9,128 nt of DNA from positions 1-9,128 of the forward strand of contig JAPSJU010000071.1 of NCBI GenBank assembly GCA_031178025.1, given 5' to 3'. Shown here in pieces: positions 1 to 6,335 of the stretch (positions are counted from its first letter, which is position 1; each line of letters begins with the position of its first letter). Position numbers and translations under genes: made by a program. The notes beneath the pieces are model-generated. The model did no database searches, was not told the origin of the DNA, and worked only from the letters and a program-made list of their open reading frames with translations. Source of the DNA: Agromyces sp. (GTDB lineage: Bacteria > Actinomycetota > Actinomycetes > Actinomycetales > Microbacteriaceae).

Positions 1-1
1 G

Positions 2-1687
2 GACGTCGTCGAGCGTGCCCGCGAGCTCGGCCTGAACCTCTGGCAGGCGGACGAGACGACGGTGCACCTCGCCGTCGACGAGACCACGACCGCCGAGGAG
101 CTCGCACGCGTCGTCGAGGCCTTCGGCTTCGACGGGCGCCCCTCCGTGACCGCGCCGCTGCGGGAGCTGCCCGCGAGTCTTCCCGTTGCGCTCCGGCGCA
201 CGAGCGCATACCTCGAGCACCCGGTCTTCAACACGCATCAGTCCGAGACGCAGATGATGCGGTACCTCAAGCAGCTCGCCGATCGCGACTACGCCCTCGA
301 CCGCGGCATGATCCCGCTCGGCTCCTGCACGATGAAGCTCAACTCCGCGACCGAGATGCAGTCGGTCACGTGGCCCGAGTTCGCGAACCTGCACCCGTTC
401 TCGCCCGAGGGCGACGTCGTCGGCACGCTCGGCCTGATCGAGCAGCTCGAGGACTGGCTCGCCGAGGTCACCGGATACGACACCGTGTCGCTGCAGCCGA
501 ACGCCGGCAGCCAGGGCGAGCTCGCGGGACTCCTCGCCATCCGCGGCTACCATCGCGCGAACGGCGACGAGACGCGCGACGTCTGCCTCATCCCCTCGAG
601 CGCGCACGGCACCAACGCGGCATCCGCGGTGCTCGCGGGCATGCGGGTCGTCGTCGTCGCGTGCGACGAGCTCGGCAACGTCGACCTCGACGACCTGCGG
701 GCGAAGATCGCCGAGCACGCCGACCGCATCGCCGCGCTCATGATCACGTACCCGTCGACCCACGGCGTGTACGAGCACGAGATCACGCAGGTCACGCAGG
801 CGGTGCACGACGCCGGCGGTCAGGTGTACGTCGACGGGGCCAACCTCAACGCGCTCCTCGGCTTCGCCCGTTTCGGAGACTTCGGCGGCGACGTGTCCCA
901 CCTCAACCTGCACAAGACGTTCTGCATCCCGCATGGCGGGGGCGGGCCGGGCGTCGGCCCCGTCGCAGCGAAGGCGCACCTCGCCCCGTTCCTCCCGGGA
1001 CATCCGCTCGCGCAGCGCACCGGCCACTCCGGCGGCGTCACGCATGACGGCGGACCGGTCTCGGCGGCGCCGTACGGCAGCCCGTCGATCCTTCCCATCT
1101 CATGGGCGTACGTCCGGATGATGGGCGCCGAGGGGTTGAAGCAGGCGACCGCGTCGGCCGTGCTGGCCGCCAACTACGTCGCGGCCCGCCTTCGCGACCA
1201 CTTCCCGGTGCTCTACACGGGCGACAACGGACTCGTCGCGCACGAGTGCATCCTCGACCTGCGACCGCTCACGGCGGCGACGGGCGTGACGGTCGACGAC
1301 GTGGCGAAGCGCCTCGTCGACTACGGCTTCCATGCGCCCACCATGTCCTTCCCCGTCGCAGGCACGCTCATGGTCGAGCCGACGGAGTCGGAGGACCTCG
1401 CCGAGCTCGACCGGTTCGTCGAGGCGATGATCGCGATCAGGGCCGAGGCCGACGCCGTGGGCCGCGGCGACTGGCCGGCGGAGGACAACCCGTTGCGGAA
1501 CGCGCCGCACACGGCCGAATCCGTCATCGCGGGGGAGTGGACGCATCCCTACTCGCGCGAGCAGGCGGTGTACCCCGTGCACTCGCTCGTCCGCAACAAG
1601 TACTGGGCTCCGGTACGCCGCATCGACCAGGCCTACGGCGACCGCAACCTCGTGTGCGCCTGCCCCCCGGTCGAGGCGTTCGCCTAG
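2..1687 (+). CDS. gcvP: Glycine dehydrogenase (decarboxylating), P-protein of the glycine cleavage system; 5'-truncated
   Basis: This is the C-terminal 561 residues of GcvP, read from base 2 with no start in the window; family members are about 950 residues, so roughly 400 are missing at the left. P-protein is the cytoplasmic PLP enzyme that decarboxylates glycine and passes the aminomethyl group to the lipoyl arm of the H-protein (GcvH). The visible part carries the GSCTMKLN motif (near base 320), the QPNAGSQGE stretch, SSAHGTNAASA, the YVDGANLNAL segment and the PLP lysine motif LNLHKTFCIPHGGGGPG, whose lysine codon is at 914-916. The C-terminus (SLVRNKYWAPVRRIDQAYGDRN...) is also typical, so the 3' end is intact with a TAG stop. 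Other gcv genes are not visible; they could lie upstream. It converges on the next gene, with only 42 bases between stop codons. The identification is secure because these motifs are specific to GcvP. Confidence 0.97.
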   Translation, partial: DVVERARELGLNLWQADETTVHLAVDETTTAEELARVVEAFGFDGRPSVTAPLRELPASLPVALRRTSAYLEHPVFNTHQSETQMMRYLKQLADRDYALDRGMIPLGSCTMKLNSATEMQSVTWPEFANLHPFSPEGDVVGTLGLIEQLEDWLAEVTGYDTVSLQPNAGSQGELAGLLAIRGYHRANGDETRDVCLIPSSAHGTNAASAVLAGMRVVVVACDELGNVDLDDLRAKIAEHADRIAALMITYPSTHGVYEHEITQVTQAVHDAGGQVYVDGANLNALLGFARFGDFGGDVSHLNLHKTFCIPHGGGGPGVGPVAAKAHLAPFLPGHPLAQRTGHSGGVTHDGGPVSAAPYGSPSILPISWAYVRMMGAEGLKQATASAVLAANYVAARLRDHFPVLYTGDNGLVAHECILDLRPLTAATGVTVDDVAKRLVDYGFHAPTMSFPVAGTLMVEPTESEDLAELDRFVEAMIAIRAEADAVGRGDWPAEDNPLRNAPHTAESVIAGEWTHPYSREQAVYPVHSLVRNKYWAPVRRIDQAYGDRNLVCACPPVEAFA

Positions 1688-1729
1688 CGGTCCGCGACCC
1701 CCGACGGATCGTCGCGACGGTCCTCGCCT

Positions 1730-2494
1730 TCAGTCGGCCGGCGGCGCGAAGAGCGCCGGCCACCAGGCGACGGCGAGCGGGTATCCGATGAAGGAGACGA
1801 GGTCGAGGATCCAGTGGGCGACCACGAGCGGCATCGTGCGTCCCCACCGGTGGTAGCACCAGCCGAACACGATCCCCATCGCCACGTTCCCGGCGAACGG
1901 CCCGAAGCCCTGGTAGAGGTGGTAGGTGCCGCGGAGGACCGCACTCGAGAGGATGGTCGCCCACGGCCCGATGCGCAGCTCGCGGAAGCGCGTGAAGAGG
2001 TAGCCCACGACGATCACCTCCTCGACCAGCGCCGCCTCGAGGGCGGCGAGGACGAGGATGGGCACCGTCCACCAGTGGGTGTCGAGCGGGGACGGCACGA
2101 CCGTCACGGTCCAGCCGGCGAGGCGGCCGACCGCGTAGAGGGCGATGCCGGGGACGCCGATGAGCGCGACGAGCGCGAGACCGGATGCCGCGTCGCGACC
2201 CGGTCGCGTGAGGTCGAACCCGATGCGGCGGAACGGGTTCCCGCTCGGCTGCGCCAGCAGGTAGAGCGCGAGCGCCACGACGAACACCCCGAAGAACACG
2301 TCGAGGAACTGGTACGTGAAGTCCAGCCACTCGCGCGTCGCCCGTGAGGGATTCAACGCCGCCGACTGCTCGGCGAGCGGGCGATCATCGGTCACGCGGG
2401 CGACGATCGAGACGATCGAGTAGACCGCCGACGCCCCGAGCGACAGCCCGAGCACGATGAGCACTTCGAGTCGGAGGCGCCGTGCATCCTGCAT
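1730..2494 (-). CDS. CPBP (Rce1/Abi-type) family intramembrane protein, putative metalloprotease
   Basis: A 254-residue multi-pass membrane protein on the minus strand. Hydrophobic segments lie near residues 11-31, 62-81, 102-122, 143-157, 178-190, 198-213 and 222-240. CPBP family proteins are intramembrane glutamate-type proteases (Rce1-like CAAX processing, or bacteriocin self-immunity). Motif 1 appears as E158-E159 followed by VIVVG, so the arginine of the usual EExxxR is replaced by valine (V163). Motif 2 is RGTYH with H192, where the usual FxxxH phenylalanine is an arginine. The late HxxxD motif is H227-WIL-D231. The glutamates and histidines expected at the catalytic centre are therefore present, with altered surrounding residues. 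I chose the ATG at 2494 because AGGA lies seven bases upstream of it; an in-frame TTG at 2527 would add 11 residues with a weaker context and would sit inside the palindrome at 2524-2544. The gene stands alone, divergent from the ABC operon and convergent with gcvP. The substrate is unknown. Confidence 0.85.
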   Translation of the reverse strand: MQDARRLRLEVLIVLGLSLGASAVYSIVSIVARVTDDRPLAEQSAALNPSRATREWLDFTYQFLDVFFGVFVVALALYLLAQPSGNPFRRIGFDLTRPGRDAASGLALVALIGVPGIALYAVGRLAGWTVTVVPSPLDTHWWTVPILVLAALEAALVEEVIVVGYLFTRFRELRIGPWATILSSAVLRGTYHLYQGFGPFAGNVAMGIVFGWCYHRWGRTMPLVVAHWILDLVSFIGYPLAVAWWPALFAPPAD

Positions 2495-2523
2495 GGGGGT
2501 ATCCTCGCATGATGCGCGCCAAC

Positions 2524-2544
2524 GCAATGATCATGCGTCATTGC
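2524..2544. promoter_or_regulatory. Interrupted palindrome upstream of the CPBP gene, candidate operator
   Basis: Two perfect 7-base arms, GCAATGA and TCATTGC, are separated by the 7-base spacer TCATGCG. The element lies 30-50 bases upstream of the CPBP start codon, where a -10 region or transcription start would be expected. A second, looser inverted pair (GCATGAT at 2507-2513 and ATCATGC at 2530-2536) overlaps it. The symmetry and spacing suit a dimeric repressor, but I cannot assign it to a known regulator family. Confidence 0.4.
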
Positions 2545-2587
2545 TGACGAATACGCAGCGAGGTGGGGCGCTAGGTTGCGCATCGGT

Positions 2588-2668
2588 AACGGTTTCCATC
2601 CCCGCTTGGCTTGTTGGTGAACCGTTCGTAGTCTCATACCACCAGCGCACAGTGCGGCCACGAACCGT
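2588..2668. promoter_or_regulatory. Cluster of three AACCGT-type half-sites upstream of the binding-protein gene
   Basis: AACGGTT at 2588-2594 is the exact reverse complement of AACCGTT at 2620-2626, making a 7-base inverted repeat with 25 bases between the arms. A further GAACCGT at 2662-2668 repeats the 2619-2625 copy in direct orientation. The inverted pair brackets the candidate -35 element at 2606-2611. This arrangement is what a regulator binding two or three sites over the promoter would leave, but the role is inferred and no regulator gene is in the window. Confidence 0.35.
2606..2634 (+). promoter_or_regulatory. Candidate promoter of the peptide ABC importer operon
   Basis: A -35-like TTGGCT (2606-2611, four of six matches to TTGACA) is followed after 17 bases by TAGTCT (2629-2634), which fits the loose actinobacterial TAnnnT -10 pattern. 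Transcription would start near 2641, leaving a leader of about 60 bases before the TTG start at 2701. The match is modest and other spacings are possible. Confidence 0.35.
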
Positions 2669-2690
2669 CCTGCCCACGCGCATATCTCAC

Positions 2691-2703
2691 AGGAGGAACA
2701 TTG
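2691..2703 (+). promoter_or_regulatory. Strong ribosome binding site with TTG start codon
   Basis: AGGAGG at 2691-2696 lies four bases before the TTG at 2701. No in-frame ATG or GTG near this point would keep the whole lipoprotein signal peptide, so this site decides the start. A near-perfect Shine-Dalgarno probably offsets the weak start codon. Confidence 0.75.
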
Positions 2704-4320
2704 AAGATCAAGAGAATCGGCGTCGCCGCCATTGCTCTTGCTGCCGCCGGCGCTCTTGCGCTTTCCGGCTGCACGAGTGGTGGAGAGGAGCCCACGGGCT
2801 CCGCGGGTGACCCCAGTGCGATCATCACGACGAACGGCTCCGAGCCGCAGAACCCGCTGATCCCGACGAACACGACCGAGACCGGCGGCGGCAAGATCGT
2901 CACGTCGATCTTCGCGGGTCTCGTCTCGTACACGGCCGAGGGCGAGATCGAGAACGACGTCGCCGAGTCGATCGAGTCCGAGGACGGACAGCACTGGACC
3001 GTCACGCTGAAGGAGGGGCAGACCTTCACCAACGGTGAGGACGTCACGGCCAACTCGTTCGTCGACGCGTGGAACTACGGCGCGCTGTTCAGCAACGCCC
3101 AGGGCGCTTCCTACTTCTTCGACAACATCGAGGGCTTCAGCTACGAAGAGGACTCCGAACTCACGGGCCTCACGGTGGTCGACGACCGGACCTTCACGGT
3201 CGACCTGGTCGCGCCGGAGGCCGACTGGCCGCTCCGCCTCGGCTACACGGCGTACTTCCCGCTGCCCGAGGTCGCGTTCGAGGACATGGAGGCCTTCGGT
3301 GAGAACCCGGTCGGCAACGGCCCGTACATGCTGGCCGGCGACGACGCGTGGGCGCACGACGAGAAGATCGACCTCGTCGTGAACCCCGACTACGACGGTG
3401 TTCGCAAGGCCCAGAACGGCGGCCTCACGATCATCTTCTACGCCTCCCAGGACGCGGCGTACGCCGACGTGCAGGGCGGCAACCTCGACGTGCTGGACGC
3501 GGTGCCCGACTCGGCGCTCGAAACCTATGAGGACGAGTTCGGCGACCGCGCGGTCAACCAGCCCGCGGCCATCTTCCAGGGCTTCAACATGCCGTACTAC
3601 CTCGAGCACTGGAGCGGCGAGGAAGGCAAGCTCCGTCGCGCGGCCATCTCGATGGCGATCAACCGCGAGGAGATCACCGACGTGATCTTCCAGGGAACGC
3701 GCACGCCGGCCACCGACTTCACGTCGCCCGTCATCGCGGGCTGGACCGACGAGCTCGAGGGTGCCGAGGTGCTCGACTACAACCCCGAGGAGGCCCAGGC
3801 CCTCTGGGCCGAGGCCGAGGCGATCGCCCCCTACGGCGACACCGTCTTCGACCTCGCGTACAACGCCGACGGCGGCCACCAGGCCTGGGTCGACGCGGTC
3901 GTGAACAGCATCGCCAACACCCTGGGCATCCAGGCCGTCGGCAAGCCGTACCCGACCTTCGCGGCGGCGCTCGACGACCGTGAGAACGAGCGCCTCACCG
4001 GCGGCACGCGTGCCGGCTGGCAGGGCGACTACCCCTCGATGTACAACTTCCTCGCGCCGCTGTACCAGACCGGCGCCGGGTCGAACTACGAGGGCTACTC
4101 GAGCGAGGAGTTCGACTCGCTCGTCAAGGAGGGTGCTCAGGCCGGGACCGTCGAGGAGGCCACGGAGATCTTCCAGCAGGCTCAGGAAGTCCTCCTGGAG
4201 GACCTCCCCTCGATCCCGCTGTGGTACTCCAACGTGACCGGCGTGTCGGCTGACACCGTCGACAACGTGGTGTTCGGTTGGGACTCGGTGCCGCTGTACC
4301 ACCAGATCACGAAGGGCTGA
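2701..4320 (+). CDS. Peptide-type ABC transporter substrate-binding lipoprotein (family 5, DppA/OppA-like)
   Basis: A 539-residue extracytoplasmic binding protein, the usual length of family 5 (SBP_bac_5) proteins that deliver di- or oligopeptides, and in some cases other solutes, to Dpp/Opp importers. Residues 1-24 form a lipoprotein signal: basic K2, K4 and R5, a hydrophobic core at 6-21, and the lipobox L21-S22-G23-C24, so C24 should be acylated and anchored to the outer face of the membrane. After a short Ser/Gly/Glu-rich tether the mature part starts with the family's typical 'NPLIPTNTTE...IFAGLVSYTAEGEI' region, and the LKEGQTFTNGEDVTANSFV segment is characteristic of the N-terminal lobe. 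The mature protein is strongly acidic. It is the first gene of the importer operon; a strong hairpin follows the TGA, then the two permeases and the fused ATPase. Peptide import is the most likely role from the family and neighbours, but the exact ligand cannot be read from the sequence. Confidence 0.93.
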   Translation: MKIKRIGVAAIALAAAGALALSGCTSGGEEPTGSAGDPSAIITTNGSEPQNPLIPTNTTETGGGKIVTSIFAGLVSYTAEGEIENDVAESIESEDGQHWTVTLKEGQTFTNGEDVTANSFVDAWNYGALFSNAQGASYFFDNIEGFSYEEDSELTGLTVVDDRTFTVDLVAPEADWPLRLGYTAYFPLPEVAFEDMEAFGENPVGNGPYMLAGDDAWAHDEKIDLVVNPDYDGVRKAQNGGLTIIFYASQDAAYADVQGGNLDVLDAVPDSALETYEDEFGDRAVNQPAAIFQGFNMPYYLEHWSGEEGKLRRAAISMAINREEITDVIFQGTRTPATDFTSPVIAGWTDELEGAEVLDYNPEEAQALWAEAEAIAPYGDTVFDLAYNADGGHQAWVDAVVNSIANTLGIQAVGKPYPTFAAALDDRENERLTGGTRAGWQGDYPSMYNFLAPLYQTGAGSNYEGYSSEEFDSLVKEGAQAGTVEEATEIFQQAQEVLLEDLPSIPLWYSNVTGVSADTVDNVVFGWDSVPLYHQITKG

Positions 4321-4333
4321 GGCGCAACCCGCC

Positions 4334-4339
4334 TATAAT
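4334..4339 (+). promoter_or_regulatory. Perfect TATAAT hexamer, possible internal promoter -10
   Basis: A perfect -10 consensus lies 14 bases after the stop of the binding-protein gene and 11 bases before the big hairpin. No -35-like hexamer is present 15-19 bases upstream, and there is no TGn extension. If active, it would start transcripts near 4346 that carry the hairpin at their extreme 5' end and encode only the permeases and ATPase. It could equally be a chance match. Confidence 0.25.
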
Positions 4340-4349
4340 CCCTGAGGCT

Positions 4350-4381
4350 TGATGTCCGGGGCGGAAACGCCCCGGACATCA
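4350..4381 (+). terminator. Strong intercistronic hairpin between binding-protein and permease genes (partial terminator or mRNA stabiliser)
   Basis: A perfect 13-bp stem (4351-4363 with 4368-4380), extended to 14 bp by T4350-A4381, is closed by a GAAA tetraloop of the stable GNRA class. The stem is very GC-rich. No T-run follows, so it is not a textbook intrinsic terminator. Its place inside the operon, directly after the binding-protein gene, matches the common arrangement in which such a hairpin protects the upstream message or lets only part of transcription continue, so the binding protein is made in excess over the membrane parts. The structure is plain in the sequence; the function is inferred. 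Confidence 0.7.
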
Positions 4382-4414
4382 TGCTGACCTAAGCTCGATT
4401 CTGTGATTGGTTCT

Positions 4415-4450
4415 CATGCTCTCAGCGACGACAACTGAGGAGAGCTGATG
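4415..4450 (+). promoter_or_regulatory. Possible hairpin over the ribosome binding site and start codon of the DppB-type permease gene
   Basis: GCTCTC at 4418-4423 is the reverse complement of GAGAGC at 4440-4445, which overlaps the ribosome binding site GAGGAG (4437-4442). CAT at 4415-4417 can further pair with the start codon ATG at 4448-4450 across a 2-base bulge. Folded this way, the site and the start codon would be occluded. The stem is short and competes with other folds, so regulation is only a suggestion. Confidence 0.35.
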
Positions 4451-5374
4451 CTCTGGTACACCGGTAAGCGTCTTCTCCAAGTCATTCCCGTGCTCCTCGG
4501 AGCCACCTTCCTCATCTACTTCATGGTGTTCGCCATGCCGGGCGATCCGATCGCGGCGCTCTACGGTGACCGCCCGCCGGCTCCCGGCGTGATCGAACAG
4601 ATCCGCGAGCAGTACCACCTGAACGACCCGCTCATCGTCCAGTACTTCTACTACCTGGCCGGCATCTTCCAGGGCGACTTCGGCGTCTCGTACTCGGGAC
4701 AGCCCGTGAACGAGATCCTCGCCCGCACGTTCCCCGTGACGATCCGACTCGCCCTCCTCGCGATCTTCTTCGAGATGGTCGCCGGTATCGTCATCGGCCT
4801 CGTCAGCGGCCTGCGCAAGGGCGGCATCTTCGACGCGACCGGCCTCGGCGCGAGCCTCGTGATCATCTCGCTGCCGATCTTCGTGGTCGGCTTCGCCGCG
4901 CAGTACTTCCTCGCCATCCAGTTCGGGTGGTTCCGGCCGACGGTGTCGTCCGGTGCGCCGATCCAGGACCTGATCCTGCCGGCCCTCGTGCTCGCGACGG
5001 TGGGCTTCGCCCAGATCGTGCGTCTCACCCGGTCCTCGGTCATCGAGACCTCCGGGCTCGACTTCGTGCGAACGGCATCGAGCAAGGGGCTCACGCGACG
5101 TCGCGTGGTCCCCGTGCACATCCTGCGCAACTCGCTGATTCCGGTCGTGACCTACCTCGGCACCGATTTCGGCGTGCTGCTCGTCGGTGCGACCGTGACG
5201 GAGGGCATCTTCAACGTGCCCGGCGTCGGTCGCACGCTCTATCAGGCGGTGCTCCGCGGAGAAGGGCCCACGGTCGTGTCCTTCGTGACGATCATGGTGC
5301 TGATGTACCTCATCGTGAACCTCCTGATCGACCTTCTCTACGCCGTGCTCGACCCGAGGATCCGATATGCCTGA
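4448..5374 (+). CDS. Peptide-type ABC transporter permease, DppB/OppB type
   Basis: A 308-residue inner-membrane permease of the binding-protein-dependent transport family, forming one half of the channel with the next gene product. The first membrane segment is at residues 8-30 and is followed by the MPGDP sequence characteristic of DppB/OppB proteins. Five more segments lie near 97-121, 132-156, 174-191, 233-255 and 273-301, giving the expected six. The periplasm-type region after segment 1 contains LNDPLIVQY and GDFGVSYS, also typical. The cytoplasmic EAA loop that docks on the ATPase is the stretch from D205 (DFVRTASSKGLTRRR). The ATG is preceded by GAGGAG with five bases between. The stop overlaps the next gene by 8 bases, so the two permeases are translationally coupled. 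The length is normal for the family and no defect is seen. Confidence 0.94.
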   Translation: MLWYTGKRLLQVIPVLLGATFLIYFMVFAMPGDPIAALYGDRPPAPGVIEQIREQYHLNDPLIVQYFYYLAGIFQGDFGVSYSGQPVNEILARTFPVTIRLALLAIFFEMVAGIVIGLVSGLRKGGIFDATGLGASLVIISLPIFVVGFAAQYFLAIQFGWFRPTVSSGAPIQDLILPALVLATVGFAQIVRLTRSSVIETSGLDFVRTASSKGLTRRRVVPVHILRNSLIPVVTYLGTDFGVLLVGATVTEGIFNVPGVGRTLYQAVLRGEGPTVVSFVTIMVLMYLIVNLLIDLLYAVLDPRIRYA

Positions 5375-6335
5375 CCACAATCCGTCGACGCCGCCCACGA
5401 GGCGACTCGAACACTACGTCGCGCCGCTCGAGGAGACCCCGCTCGAGGCGATCGACACCATCAAGACCGACGGCAAGCCCTCCAACCTCTGGATCGACGC
5501 CTGGCACGACGTGCGGCGCCGCCCGATGTTCTGGATCTCGGCCGCGCTGATCCTGCTCGTCGTCATCGTCGCGCTGTTCCCCACGTGGTTCACGCAGGTG
5601 CCGCCGAACTCCGGCTGCCAGCTCTCGAACAGCAACGGCACACCGTCGGCGGAGCATCCGCTCGGGTACACCCGGCAGGGCTGCGACATCTTCTCGCGCA
5701 TCGTCCACGGCGCGGGCACCTCGCTCTCGGTCGGCATCATCGTGACCGTGCTCGTGTTCACGCTCGGCGTGCTCTTCGGATCGTTCGCCGGGTACTACGG
5801 CGGCTGGATCGACAGCGTGCTCTCGCGCTTCGGCGACATCTTCTTCTCGATCCCCTACATCCTCGCGGCCGTCGTCATCATGTCGGTGCTCGCGAACTAC
5901 CGGAACGTCTGGGTCATCTCCCTGGCGATCGGATTGTTCGCATGGCCGGCCACGGCGCGTGTGCTCAGGTCCGAGATCCTCAGGGTGAAGAACGCCGACT
6001 TCGTGACCGCGGCGACGGCGATCGGGCTCTCGCGGTTCCGCATCCTCTGGTCGCACGTCGTGCCCAACTCCATCGCCCCGGTGATCGTCATCACGACCAT
6101 CTCCCTCGCGAGCGCGATCGTCGCCGAGGCGACCCTCTCGTTCCTCGGTGTCGGGCTGCCCTCGACCTTCATGTCCTGGGGCAACGACATCGCCCAGGCG
6201 CAGACGACGCTGCGGACCGCACCCCAGGTGCTGGTCTACCCGTCGATCGCGCTGTCCCTGACCGTGTTCTCGTTCATCATGCTCGGTGAAGTCGTGCGAG
6301 ACGCACTCGACCCGAAGGCGAGGGCGCAGCGATGA
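5367..6335 (+). CDS. Peptide-type ABC transporter permease, DppC/OppC type
   Basis: A 322-residue inner-membrane permease pairing with the DppB-type protein. The first about 53 residues are hydrophilic and cytoplasmic, as is usual for DppC/OppC, followed by membrane segment 1 at residues 55-71. The next segments lie in the region 115-300, and the EAA loop begins at N209 (NADFVTAATAIGLSRFR). The HPLGYTRQGCDIFSR stretch corresponds to the HPLGTDxxGRD motif of the family. C84 and C106 flank this extracytoplasmic stretch and could form a disulfide. GAGGA at 5356-5360 lies six bases before the ATG, inside the preceding gene, and the start overlaps that gene's stop by 8 bases. The TGA overlaps the ATPase gene start as ATGA. 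The role is clear; the transported substrate is set by the binding protein and remains unproven. Confidence 0.94.
   Translation: MPDHNPSTPPTRRLEHYVAPLEETPLEAIDTIKTDGKPSNLWIDAWHDVRRRPMFWISAALILLVVIVALFPTWFTQVPPNSGCQLSNSNGTPSAEHPLGYTRQGCDIFSRIVHGAGTSLSVGIIVTVLVFTLGVLFGSFAGYYGGWIDSVLSRFGDIFFSIPYILAAVVIMSVLANYRNVWVISLAIGLFAWPATARVLRSEILRVKNADFVTAATAIGLSRFRILWSHVVPNSIAPVIVITTISLASAIVAEATLSFLGVGLPSTFMSWGNDIAQAQTTLRTAPQVLVYPSIALSLTVFSFIMLGEVVRDALDPKARAQR

Noticed and set aside
1693..1716. Possible terminator between gcvP and the CPBP gene (CGCGAC...GTCGCG)
   Set aside because: Only a 6-bp stem with a 12-base loop, a competing 4-bp fold and no T-run; too weak to annotate in GC-rich DNA.
2392..4302. 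A 636-codon open frame on the minus strand opposite the binding-protein gene
   Set aside because: It is a compositional shadow of GC-rich third positions: Arg/Val/Asp/Glu-rich, without domains or membrane segments, and the plus strand encodes a clear family 5 binding protein.
4379..5398. A 339-codon minus-strand open frame opposite the DppB-type gene
   Set aside because: It is His/Asp/Glu/Arg-rich with no recognisable domain, and is explained by codon bias of the overlapping permease gene.
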